From an uncultured Angelakisella sp. (lineage in GTDB: Bacteria > Bacillota > Clostridia > Oscillospirales > Ruminococcaceae), in the NCBI GenBank assembly GCA_947564495.1, contig CANOCD010000033.1, positions 1 to 9,070 on the forward strand: a stretch of DNA of 9,070 nt. Direction: 5' to 3'. Under the pieces are notes generated by a model. That model was given only the letters and a program-made list of their open reading frames with translations, searched no databases and was not told where the DNA came from. Shown piece by piece: positions 1 through 6,831 of the stretch. The position numbers were made by a program, and so were the translations under genes. How positions within the stretch are numbered: the stretch's first letter is position 1; each line of letters begins with the position of its first letter.

Positions 1-728
1 AGAATATCGAGTAGTTGCGACGTTGTCGCAGCCAATGGCCCCTCCTCCAGGGCCTCCTTGCGCTCCAGCTTTACCAGGTCCTCGATGACCTTGCACATTT
101 CTCCCACTCCTTTCGGGCTTTCCTTCAAATACCTTGTGCGTTCCGCCATCAGGTCGAAATTCATTTTTCCGGCCTCAGCGCAGCCGAAGTCGTGCATCAG
201 CCGGCCCAGGTCGGTGTCCCCCCGGTATTCCCCGTTGACATAAAGGATATGCTCCCCGTCCCCGAAGGGCTCCCCGGTGTCCAGGTTCATCCGCTCGATG
301 GCGTAAAGGGGCTTTCCCCTGGCGTAGATGTCCTTTTCCAGGATGAAGATGGTGTAGGTCTCCGGCAGCTGGGAGAAATCCTGGCTGGCGTCCAGATTCT
401 CCACGTCCATGACGCTGGAGTGATACCGGGCCCGGTGGGGATCGGCCCCCTTGTCGGCCCGCTGGATCTCCAGGTCGTACCGCTTTCCGGTGGAATCCAC
501 CCCGTAGGCGTCCAGGCAGAGGGAGCGGGCCCCCGCCAGCCGTTTCATGTCTTTCTGAGTCTGACAGCTGGTGATGACCAGGTCCGGCTTGCCGGTGATG
601 ATCCGCAGCACCAGTTGGACCAGGGGGATGTTGTCCTTAAAGAGGCACCGCATAAAATCGTCGTCGATGGGCCGCAGCAGCCGCAGCCGCTCCAGACTGC
701 GCTGCCGTTTCTCCTCCGCATTGCCCAT
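1..728 (-). CDS. Rpn/PD-(D/E)XK nuclease-family transposase-like protein, 3' end cut by window
   Basis: Reading the minus strand from the ATG at 728-726 gives 242 open codons with no stop before the left edge, so the C-terminus is missing. The protein matches the Rpn family (recombination-promoting nuclease, also annotated as putative PD-(D/E)XK transposase). It has an N-terminal PIDDDFMRCLF block (residues 20-30), an aspartate at residue 73 and the paired ExQ motif (DLEIQ, E87 and Q89), which fit the nuclease core. It also has the family-typical YLKESPKGVGEMCKVIEDL segment near residues 200-218. Known members are cytoplasmic DNA endonucleases linked to RecA-independent recombination or anti-phage roles; the cellular role here is inferred. 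A weak G-rich ribosome site (734-740) precedes the start, and a strong minus-strand promoter lies at 770-798. The last 12 or so codons (positions 1-38) use codons unlike the rest and include a palindrome, so the true C-terminus may be altered there. Confidence 0.88.
   Translation of the reverse strand, partial: MGNAEEKRQRSLERLRLLRPIDDDFMRCLFKDNIPLVQLVLRIITGKPDLVITSCQTQKDMKRLAGARSLCLDAYGVDSTGKRYDLEIQRADKGADPHRARYHSSVMDVENLDASQDFSQLPETYTIFILEKDIYARGKPLYAIERMNLDTGEPFGDGEHILYVNGEYRGDTDLGRLMHDFGCAEAGKMNFDLMAERTRYLKESPKGVGEMCKVIEDLVKLERKEALEEGPLAATTSQLLDI
16..30. repeat. Short perfect palindrome TGCGAC-GTT-GTCGCA
   Basis: Positions 16-21 and 25-30 are perfect inverted repeats of six bases around a three-base centre. 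They lie inside the atypical final codons of the Rpn-like reading frame. The surrounding bases (1-38) are less GC-biased at third codon positions than the gene upstream. It could be a protein-binding or recombination site, the start of an inserted element, or chance. Only the edge of the region is visible. Confidence 0.4.
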
Positions 729-769
729 TGGAATCCCCCCGCTTTCTCCAAACGTCTTTTTCCATCCTT

Positions 770-798
770 ATGATACCACAAAACGGTTTCCTTTTCAA
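770..798 (-). promoter_or_regulatory. Sigma-A-type promoter for the Rpn-like gene
   Basis: On the minus strand, a -35 box TTGAAA (plus-strand 793-798) and a -10 box TATCAT (770-775) are separated by exactly 17 bases. The -10 box lies about 40 bases upstream of the ATG at 728. The region is markedly more AT-rich than the coding DNA on either side, as expected for a promoter. It diverges from the nitroreductase promoter, with about 50 bases between the two -35 boxes. Confidence 0.75.
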
Positions 799-846
799 GG
801 ACAGAAAAGAATGGAAAGCCAGGTCGGCTCCCCGGTCAAAATCCTC

Positions 847-875
847 TTGCCCCCTGTCAGGAAAAGGATTATAAT
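847..875 (+). promoter_or_regulatory. Sigma-A-type promoter for the nitroreductase-pepT operon
   Basis: A -35 box TTGCCC (847-852), a 17-base spacer and a perfect -10 box TATAAT (870-875) precede the nitroreductase. Transcription would start near 882, giving a leader of under 30 bases. The ribosome site AAAGGAG is at 893-899, nine bases before the ATG at 909. The leader is too short for a riboswitch. Confidence 0.8.
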
Positions 876-908
876 AATATCCAAATCGGGAGAAAGGAGC
901 CATCGCCT

Positions 909-1649
909 ATGAACGAAGTGCTGCGCCAGCTGGCCCGGCGGAAGTCGGTCCGGGCCTACGAGGATACCCCTGTCCCGCCGGAGGAAAAGCGCCTCATCCT
1001 GGAGGCCGCCTGCCAGGCCCCCACCGCCGGGAACCAGCAGCTTTACACCATCCTGGACATCACCGACCAGGCCTTGAAGGACGCCCTGGCGGTGACCTGC
1101 GCCGACCAGCCCTTTATCGCAAAGGCCCCCCTGGTCCTGGTCTTCTGCGCCGACTGCAAAAAGTGGTATGACGCCTACCGGGACATCGGCCTGGAGCCCC
1201 GGGCCCCCGGGGCGGGGGACCTGCTGCTGGCGGTGGACGACGCCCTCATCGCCGCCCAGAACGCCGTGACGGCGGCGGAGAGCCTGGGCATCGGCTCCTG
1301 CTACATCGGGGACATCATGGAGCGGTGCCAGGACCAGCGGCGGCTTCTGGGCCTCCCCGACTTCGTGTTCCCGGCGGCCATGGTGGTCTTTGGCTACCCC
1401 ACCCGGCAGCAGATGGACCGCCCCAAGCCCCGGCGGGCCCCCCTGGAGCAGATCGTCCATCAAAACGGTTACCGCCCCATGGGCGGGGAGGAGCTTCGCC
1501 GTATGCTGGACCACAGCCGGGGGGAGCGCCCCTACGAGGAATGGCTGACCGCCTTCTGCAAGCGGAAGTACCAATCGGATTTCTCCCGGGAGATGACCCG
1601 TTCGGTGGAGGAATACCTGACCCAATACAAAGGAGCTGACAACAAATGA
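909..1649 (+). CDS. Nitroreductase family FMN oxidoreductase, NfsA-like
   Basis: The 246-residue product is a flavin-dependent NAD(P)H oxidoreductase of the nitroreductase superfamily, a cytoplasmic homodimer in known members. The N-terminus carries the FMN-phosphate contact motif RRKSVRAY (residues 10-17). APTAGNQQ (37-44) forms the usual flavin-side loop, ESLGIGSCYIGDI (124-136) is the conserved helix-loop that packs on the flavin, and FGYP (161-164) is also typical. The length and the extended C-terminal arm after residue 170 suit the NfsA/FRP-type branch better than the short NfsB type. Start choice is supported by AAAGGAG at 893-899. It is the first gene of an operon, and its stop overlaps the pepT start as ATGA. 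The physiological substrate cannot be told from sequence; quinones, nitroaromatics or free flavin are possible. Confidence 0.9.
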   Translation: MNEVLRQLARRKSVRAYEDTPVPPEEKRLILEAACQAPTAGNQQLYTILDITDQALKDALAVTCADQPFIAKAPLVLVFCADCKKWYDAYRDIGLEPRAPGAGDLLLAVDDALIAAQNAVTAAESLGIGSCYIGDIMERCQDQRRLLGLPDFVFPAAMVVFGYPTRQQMDRPKPRRAPLEQIVHQNGYRPMGGEELRRMLDHSRGERPYEEWLTAFCKRKYQSDFSREMTRSVEEYLTQYKGADNK

Positions 1650-2872
1650 CTGTGTTAGACCGCTTTCTCAACTACGTTTCCTATGACACCCAGTCCAGCG
1701 AGGAGACCGGGACCACCCCCAGCACCGAAAAGCAGAAGGTCCTGGGCCGGGCCCTGGCGGATGAATTGAAGACCCTTGGCCTGACCGACGCCCGCATGGA
1801 CGAAAACGGCTATGTCTACGCTCATCTCCCCGCCACACCGGGCCGGGAGGGGGAGCCCTGCCTGGGGCTCATCGCCCACATGGACACCGCCCCCAGCGCC
1901 CCGGGGAAGGACGTGAAGCCCCGGGTGGTGCGGTACCAGGGGGGAGACCTGACCCTCAATGAAAAGCTGGGCGTCGTCATGGAGCTCTCCCGGTTCCCCG
2001 GGCTGGGGAAATACGCCGGGCAGGAGCTGGTGGTCACCGACGGCACCACCCTCCTGGGGGCGGACGACAAGGCCGGGGTGGCCGAGATCATCACAGCGGC
2101 GGAATGGCTGCTGGCCCATCCGGAGCGGCCCCACGGTCCCATCGCCCTGGGTTTCACCCCCGACGAGGAGATCGGCCAGGGGGCGGACCACTTCGACCTG
2201 GCCGCCTTTGGCGCCGCCGCTGCCTACACGGTGGACGGCGGGGAACTGGGGGACCTGAACTACGAGAACTTCAACGCCGCCTCGGCCCGGGTGACGGTGC
2301 GGGGGCTCAGCGTCCACCCCGGTTCGGCCAAGGACGCCATGAAGAACGCCGCCGCCATCGCCTGCGAGTTCGCCTCCCTGCTGCCCCCTGCCGAGACCCC
2401 GGAGCACACCCAGGGCCGGGAGGGCTTCTTCCACCTCTGCGACCTGGCCGGGGACGTCACCGAGGCCCGGCTCAGCTATATCATCCGGGACCACGACAAG
2501 GAGAAGTACCAGGCCCGGAAGGAGACGATCCGCCGGACGGCGGAGTTCCTCAACGCCCGGCACGGGGCAGGGACTGTCACGGTGGAGATTTCCGACAGCT
2601 ACTTCAATATGCTGGAGCCCCTCCGGGACCACATGGACCTGGTGGAGGACGCCCGGGCCGCCATGAGGGCGGCGGGGGTGGAGCCGGTGGAGGAGCCCGT
2701 CCGGGGGGGCACCGACGGGGCCCGGCTCACCTATGACGGGCTGCCCTGCCCCAACCTCTCCACCGGGGGCTTCAACTTCCACGGTGTCTACGAGGCCATC
2801 CCCGTGGCGGCCATGGAAAAGATGGTGGAGGTCCTGCTGAACCTGGTGACTATGGAAAGGAGCGGACGATAA
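1646..2872 (+). CDS. pepT: Peptidase T (tripeptide aminopeptidase, M20 family)
   Basis: The 408-residue product matches peptidase T, a cytoplasmic two-zinc aminopeptidase that removes the N-terminal residue of tripeptides. Length equals the family norm. All expected metal and catalytic residues are visible: H78 in AHMDT, D140 in GADDKAG, E174 (catalytic) and E175 in PDEEIG, D197 in TVDGGE, and H379 in GFNFHG. The region around residues 205-300, starting after NYENFNAA, is the inserted dimerisation domain and contains the conserved SVHPGSAKDAMKNA. The gene overlaps the nitroreductase by four bases (ATGA), with AAAGGAG at 1629-1635, and the next gene starts directly after its TAA. It probably serves amino-acid recovery from imported peptides. 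Nothing looks broken or unusual. Confidence 0.97.
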   Translation: MTVLDRFLNYVSYDTQSSEETGTTPSTEKQKVLGRALADELKTLGLTDARMDENGYVYAHLPATPGREGEPCLGLIAHMDTAPSAPGKDVKPRVVRYQGGDLTLNEKLGVVMELSRFPGLGKYAGQELVVTDGTTLLGADDKAGVAEIITAAEWLLAHPERPHGPIALGFTPDEEIGQGADHFDLAAFGAAAAYTVDGGELGDLNYENFNAASARVTVRGLSVHPGSAKDAMKNAAAIACEFASLLPPAETPEHTQGREGFFHLCDLAGDVTEARLSYIIRDHDKEKYQARKETIRRTAEFLNARHGAGTVTVEISDSYFNMLEPLRDHMDLVEDARAAMRAAGVEPVEEPVRGGTDGARLTYDGLPCPNLSTGGFNFHGVYEAIPVAAMEKMVEVLLNLVTMERSGR

Positions 2873-4210
2873 ATGGCGGACAAGAATCTGGACTTTTCCC
2901 GCCTCTGTGACCGGCTCCCCGGGGACATCGCCCGGCGGAAGGCGGCAGGGGATCTGGAGGGGGCGCTGCGCCTCATCGACAAAAGGCTGGCGGAGAACGA
3001 CCAGCCGGAGCTTGCCCCCCGCCTCCGGGTGGAGCGGCGGCGGCTGGAGCTGCTGGCCCACGACTACCCCCTTACCCGAGGGGAGGCCCTGGCCCAGGTC
3101 CGGGCCGAATGGCCGGGGTTCACCGAGGAGCAGTTTGACGCCCTGGTGGACGGCGGGCGGATCGACTGGCGGTACATCGGGGGGGAGCCCCGGTTCCACG
3201 ACCGGTTTTTGGGCTCCCTGCGCCTCTACCCCAAGCTGGCCCCCGGTCTCATCCGGGAAGAGGAGGACAACGCCATCCGGGACGAGACCCTGGCCAGGAT
3301 GCGCCGGGAGGGGTCCCTCACCGCCCGGATCACCATCCGGGCCACGGTGAAGCCCGCCGAGGGCGTCACCGGGAGCCGGTTCCAAGCCTGGCTGCCTGTC
3401 CCCGCCGCCTGCCCCCAGCAGTCGGAGATCGAGATCCTGGACGCCACCCCCGGCGGGGTAGCGGCGCCGGAGGGCGCTCCCCAGCGGACCATCTGGTGGC
3501 CGGAGAACGAAAGGCGGGAGTATTTTGTCACCTACCGGTACCTTCACCAGGCGGTGTACACCGACCCCCTGACCATCACCCCGGACCCGGTCCAGCCCGG
3601 CTTTGACACCGGGGAGGAGGCCCCCCACCTGGTCTTTACCCCCTACCTCCGTGAGCTTGCCGCCCGGGTGACCCGGGACTGCCGGGGGCCGGTGGAGAAG
3701 GCCAAGGCCATCTACGACTATGTCACCGGCTTTGTGGACTACCGGTTCCAGCCGGGGTATCTCCAGCTGGAGAGCATCGCCGACCAGTGCGCCCGGGAGC
3801 TTCGGGGGGACTGCGGGCTGTTCGCCCTGGTGTTCATCGCCATGTGCCGCATTGCGGGGATACCGGCCCGGTGGCAGAGCGGGCTGGCGGCTCGGCCGGG
3901 GAGCACCGGGGCCCACGACTGGGCGATGTTCTACATTGCCCCCCACGGGTGGCTTTGGGCGGACTGCTCCTTTGGGTCCTCGGCCCGGCGGAACGGGGAG
4001 GAAGAGCGCCGGCGGCACTACTTTGGGAACCTGGACCCCTGGCGGATGGTGGCCAACAGCGCCTGTTTTGCACAGGTCACGCCGGCGGACGAGGAATGGC
4101 GTGCCGACCCCTACGACAACCAGCGGGGGGAGATGCAGGCGGATGGCCGGGGGCTGGCGGCGTTTGAGCTGCTGGCGGAGCAGGAGCTGGAGGGGTTTGA
4201 GCTGGTGTGA
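2873..4210 (+). CDS. Cytoplasmic transglutaminase-like (papain-fold) domain protein
   Basis: The 445-residue product has a transglutaminase-like core near residues 265-370. The catalytic triad is readable: C314 in RGDCGLFALVF, H348 in GAHDW and D364 in LWADCSFG. Residues 1-150 form a charged, probably helical N-terminal region of unclear role. Residues 150-240 look like a beta-rich segment containing FQAWLPVP. This order (N-terminal part, beta domain, TGc core) occurs in many uncharacterised clostridial transglutaminase-superfamily proteins, which more often act as peptidases or amidases than as crosslinkers. There is no signal peptide or membrane segment, so it should be cytoplasmic. The start abuts the pepT stop (TAA then ATG), with AAAGGAG at 2856-2862, so the genes are surely co-transcribed. 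Pairing with peptidase T suggests a role in peptide or protein breakdown, but the substrate is unknown. Confidence 0.85.
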   Translation: MADKNLDFSRLCDRLPGDIARRKAAGDLEGALRLIDKRLAENDQPELAPRLRVERRRLELLAHDYPLTRGEALAQVRAEWPGFTEEQFDALVDGGRIDWRYIGGEPRFHDRFLGSLRLYPKLAPGLIREEEDNAIRDETLARMRREGSLTARITIRATVKPAEGVTGSRFQAWLPVPAACPQQSEIEILDATPGGVAAPEGAPQRTIWWPENERREYFVTYRYLHQAVYTDPLTITPDPVQPGFDTGEEAPHLVFTPYLRELAARVTRDCRGPVEKAKAIYDYVTGFVDYRFQPGYLQLESIADQCARELRGDCGLFALVFIAMCRIAGIPARWQSGLAARPGSTGAHDWAMFYIAPHGWLWADCSFGSSARRNGEEERRRHYFGNLDPWRMVANSACFAQVTPADEEWRADPYDNQRGEMQADGRGLAAFELLAEQELEGFELV

Positions 4211-4262
4211 GGCCGGGACTCCCCAGGGTCCGAATTTGCAATACTAAGGAGGGCTGACCATC

Positions 4263-4433
4263 GTGGCCCGGGAAACCATTGACCGGCGGGAAAAACTGCT
4301 GAAACTTCGGGAAGAATTGCTGGCGGCGGAAGAAGACTTCCTTCAAGGAAGGTTCTACACCGTTGACGAGGTGGCTGAAAAAATGCGTCAAGCTATCAAG
4401 CAGACAGCCCCTTCTTCCCAAAAGGATCAATAA
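4263..4433 (+). CDS. Small antitoxin-like protein (56 aa), orphan, GTG start
   Basis: A 57-codon frame starts at GTG 4263, nine bases after a strong AAGGAGG (4246-4252), and ends at TAA 4431-4433. The protein is charged and helical. It contains AAEEDFLQGRFYTVDEVAEK (residues 21-40), which resembles the 'AE-D---GR-YT-EEV---L' tail seen in small antitoxins paired with RelE/ParE-type toxins and in related small clostridial proteins. That similarity is my recognition, not a search result. No toxin gene is adjacent: the next gene is nfnA, 26 bases downstream. Codon use (AAA, GAA, CTT, CAA, TCT) is clearly AT-richer than all neighbours, suggesting recent acquisition or relaxed selection. The ribosome site makes it likely to be translated. 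It could instead be an unrelated regulatory small protein. Confidence 0.6.
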   Translation: MARETIDRREKLLKLREELLAAEEDFLQGRFYTVDEVAEKMRQAIKQTAPSSQKDQ

Positions 4434-4459
4434 CTTCACCAAGGAGTGATCGCAGCACT

Positions 4460-5308
4460 ATGTATGAGATCGTCAAGAAACGGGAACTGAACCCCGACGT
4501 CACCCTCATGGAGGTGGCCGCCCCCTTTGTGGCCAGAAAGGCCCGGGCGGGGCAGTTCATCATCTTCCGGGTGGACGAGCGGGGGGAGCGGGTGCCCCTG
4601 ACCATCGCCGGGTACGACCGGGAGAAGGGCACCGTCACCATCATCTTCCAGAAGGCGGGACTTTCCACCAGGCTTCTGGGGGAGCTGAAGGAGGGGGACG
4701 CCATCCTGGACTTCGTTGGTCCCCTGGGCAAGCCCACCTGTACCGAAGGCATCAAAAAGGTCTGCGTCATCGGCGGGGGCGTGGGCTGCGCCATCGCCTA
4801 CCCCTCCGCCGTGGCCTTCCGGGAGGCGGGGGCGGAGGTCACCGCCATCGCCGGGTTCCGGAACAAACAGATCGTCATCCTGGAGGAGGAGTTCCGGGCC
4901 GCCTGTGGCCGGACCTACATCATGACCGACGACGGCTCCTACGGGGAGAAGGGCCTGGTCACCGCCAAGCTCAAAGAGCTGCTGGACGCCGGGGAGACCT
5001 TCGACGAGGTCCTGGCCATCGGGCCCATCCCCATGATGCGCTTTGTGGTGGAAACGGCCAAACCCTACGGGGTAAAAACGGTGGTCTCGCTGAATCCCAT
5101 CATGGTGGACGGCACCGGGATGTGCGGCGGCTGCCGGGTCACCGTGGGCGGACAGGTGAAGTTCGCCTGCGTGGACGGCCCCGACTTCGACGGTTCCCTG
5201 GTGGATTTCGACGAGCTTGCCAGCCGCAACCGAACCTACCAGGACCGGGAGCGGGAGGCGGCGGAGGGCCACGCCTGCCGCCTGCTGGCCATGGGAAAGG
5301 AGGGGTAA
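4460..5308 (+). CDS. nfnA: NfnA: FAD/[2Fe-2S] small subunit of electron-bifurcating ferredoxin:NADP+ oxidoreductase
   Basis: The 282-residue product belongs to the sulfide dehydrogenase/dihydroorotate dehydrogenase electron-transfer-subunit-like family. The FAD-binding barrel is at about 1-95, with the RVPLTIA flavin motif (44-50). The nucleotide-binding domain begins with VIGGGVGCAIAYP (103-115) and includes GPIPMMRF (188-195). The C-terminal cluster motif D217-GTGM-C222-GG-C225 ... C237 fits the [2Fe-2S] site; NfnA structures show an aspartate in place of one cysteine ligand, and D217 is the candidate here. NfnA binds NADH and works with NfnB to couple reduced ferredoxin plus NADH oxidation to two NADP+ reductions, reversibly, in the cytoplasm. 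The partner gene follows after three bases. AAGGAG at 4441-4446 precedes the start. SudB of sulfide dehydrogenase is a close relative, so the exact substrate is inferred from the pairing. Confidence 0.9.
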   Translation: MYEIVKKRELNPDVTLMEVAAPFVARKARAGQFIIFRVDERGERVPLTIAGYDREKGTVTIIFQKAGLSTRLLGELKEGDAILDFVGPLGKPTCTEGIKKVCVIGGGVGCAIAYPSAVAFREAGAEVTAIAGFRNKQIVILEEEFRAACGRTYIMTDDGSYGEKGLVTAKLKELLDAGETFDEVLAIGPIPMMRFVVETAKPYGVKTVVSLNPIMVDGTGMCGGCRVTVGGQVKFACVDGPDFDGSLVDFDELASRNRTYQDREREAAEGHACRLLAMGKEG

Positions 5309-5311
5309 GGA

Positions 5312-6703
5312 ATGCCCAACATGACGCTGACCAAGACCCCCATGCCGGTCCAGGACCCCAAGGCCCGGGGCAGCAACTTCCTGGAGGTGGCCCTGGGCTA
5401 CACCCCGGAGATGGCCGTGGAGGAGGCCAAGCGGTGCCTCAACTGCAAGAATCCCAAATGCGTGGAGGGCTGCCCGGTGAACATCCGCATCCCGGAGTTC
5501 ATCACCAGGATGGCGGAGGGGGACTTCCGGGGGGCCTACGAGATCATCGCCGCCGACAACGCCCTGCCGGCGGTGTCCGGGCGGGTCTGCCCCCAGGAGA
5601 CCCAGTGCGAGCAGAAGTGCGTCCGGGGGATCAAGGGCGAGCCGGTGGCCATCGGCCGGCTGGAGCGGTTCGCCGCCGACTGGTACCGGGAGAACGTCCA
5701 CGCCATGCCCCAGAAGCCGGAATCCAACGGGAAGAAGGTGGCGGTGGTGGGCTCCGGCCCCGCCGGGCTTGCCTGCGCCGGGGAGCTTGCCAAAAGGGGC
5801 TACCAAGTTACCGTCTTTGAGGCCCTCCACGCCCCGGGAGGGGTGCTGGTCTACGGCATCCCGGAGTTCCGCCTGCCCAAGGCCATCGTGGCCGGGGAGG
5901 TGGAAAAGCTGGAGGCCCAAGGGGTGGAGGTCATGACCAACATGGTCATTGGCCGGGTCCTCTCCATCGACGAGTTGATGGAGCAGGGCTACGAGGCGGT
6001 GTTCATCGGCTCCGGGGCGGGGCTCCCCATGTTCATGGGCATCCCCGGGGAGGGCCTCCGGGGGGTCTACTCGGCCAACGAGTACCTCACCCGGGCCAAC
6101 CTGATGAAAGCCTACCGGGAGGACAGCGACACCCCTGTCCTCCGGTCCAAGCGGGTGGCGGTGGTTGGCGGCGGCAATGTCGCCATGGACGCCGCCCGGT
6201 GCGCCCTCCGCCTGGGGGCGGAGGAGGTCTCCATCGTCTACCGCCGGGGGGAGGCGGAGCTCCCCGCCAGGGCGGAGGAGATCCACCACGCCAAGGAGGA
6301 GGGGATCGTGTTCCGCCTCCTCACCAACCCCGTCCGCGTTTTGGGGGACGAGGAGGGCCGGGCGCGGGCCATGGAGTGCGTCCGGATGGAGCTGGGGGAG
6401 CCCGACGCCAGCGGCCGCCGGAGGCCGGTGGCCATCCCCGGCAGCGAGTTCACCCTGGAGGCGGATACCGTCATCATGGCCCTGGGCACCAGCCCCAACC
6501 CCCTGCTGCGCTCCACCACCCCGGGCCTTGAGGCCAACCGCCGGGGGTGCCTGGTGGTGGACGAGGAGACCATGATGACCACCCGGGAGAAGGTCTACGC
6601 CGGGGGGGACGCTGTCACCGGTGCGGCCACCGTCATCCTGGCCATGGGGGCCGGGAAGAAGGCGGCCCGGGAGATCCACAGGAAGCTGTCCGGAACGCCG
6701 TGA
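5312..6703 (+). CDS. nfnB: NfnB: FAD/two [4Fe-4S] large subunit, glutamate synthase small-subunit family (often annotated gltA)
   Basis: The 463-residue product has the GltD-type layout. An N-terminal iron-sulfur domain carries C42, C45, C50 and C54 (CLNCKNPKCVEGCP) and C93, C99 and C103 (CPQETQCEQKC). A first dinucleotide fold, VAVVGSGPAGLACAGELA (143-160), binds FAD. A second, VAVVGGGNVAMDAAR (282-296), binds NADPH, and AGGDAVTGAATVILAMGAGKKAA (430-452) closes the FAD site. Length and Cys pattern fit NfnB, where the bifurcating FAD sits between NADPH and the two [4Fe-4S] clusters that meet ferredoxin. No glutamate synthase large subunit is adjacent and nfnA lies three bases upstream, so NfnAB is preferred over a true glutamate synthase. 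AAAGGAGG (5296-5303) supports the ATG at 5312 over the one at 5321. A terminator follows directly. Confidence 0.92.
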   Translation: MPNMTLTKTPMPVQDPKARGSNFLEVALGYTPEMAVEEAKRCLNCKNPKCVEGCPVNIRIPEFITRMAEGDFRGAYEIIAADNALPAVSGRVCPQETQCEQKCVRGIKGEPVAIGRLERFAADWYRENVHAMPQKPESNGKKVAVVGSGPAGLACAGELAKRGYQVTVFEALHAPGGVLVYGIPEFRLPKAIVAGEVEKLEAQGVEVMTNMVIGRVLSIDELMEQGYEAVFIGSGAGLPMFMGIPGEGLRGVYSANEYLTRANLMKAYREDSDTPVLRSKRVAVVGGGNVAMDAARCALRLGAEEVSIVYRRGEAELPARAEEIHHAKEEGIVFRLLTNPVRVLGDEEGRARAMECVRMELGEPDASGRRRPVAIPGSEFTLEADTVIMALGTSPNPLLRSTTPGLEANRRGCLVVDEETMMTTREKVYAGGDAVTGAATVILAMGAGKKAAREIHRKLSGTP

Positions 6704-6710
6704 CACAGGG

Positions 6711-6744
6711 GCCGCCCTTTCCCTTTGGGAGGGCGGCTCTTTTT
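6711..6744 (+). terminator. Intrinsic terminator after nfnB
   Basis: GCCGCCC (6711-6717) pairs with GGGCGGC (6731-6737). The intervening bases can form an inner TCCC-TTT-GGGA extension with a two-base bulge. A T run (6740-6744) follows. It lies eight bases past the nfnB stop and separates the nfn block from the next promoter. Confidence 0.88.
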
Positions 6745-6760
6745 GTCCCCGGGGAAGGAA

Positions 6761-6789
6761 TTGCATATCCCGGCGGAATCTGGTAGAAT
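6761..6789 (+). promoter_or_regulatory. Sigma-A-type promoter for the thioredoxin/iron-sulfur operon
   Basis: TTGCAT (6761-6766), a 17-base spacer and TAGAAT (6784-6789) make a near-consensus promoter between the nfnB terminator and the lipoprotein gene. The transcript would start near 6796. AAAAGGAG (6816-6823) sits eight bases before the ATG at 6832. No operator-like repeat is evident in the short leader. Confidence 0.8.
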
Positions 6790-6831
6790 AAAGAACGAAT
6801 CCGAAAACCATAGAAAAAAGGAGACTGCCCC

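Noticed and set aside
15..773. 252-codon plus-strand frame opposite the Rpn-like gene
   Set aside because: The minus strand carries the family motifs and a well-placed promoter. The plus-strand translation is a compositional shadow.
1655..4018. 787-codon open frame on the minus strand
   Set aside because: It is antisense to pepT and the transglutaminase-like gene and is rich in Pro/Gly/Val/His, as expected from mirrored GC-rich codons. No motif or ribosome site supports it, while the plus-strand genes have intact family motifs.
4211..4245. Possible hairpin (GGAC...GTCC) after the transglutaminase-like gene
   Set aside because: The stem is only about four bases with no T run, so it is not a credible terminator. 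The small gene and nfnAB may be read through from upstream, though no clear promoter was found for them.
4436..6811. 791-codon open frame on the minus strand
   Set aside because: It is antisense to nfnA and nfnB, is low in recognisable motifs and runs through the terminator and promoter region. It is a by-product of strong GC bias at third codon positions.
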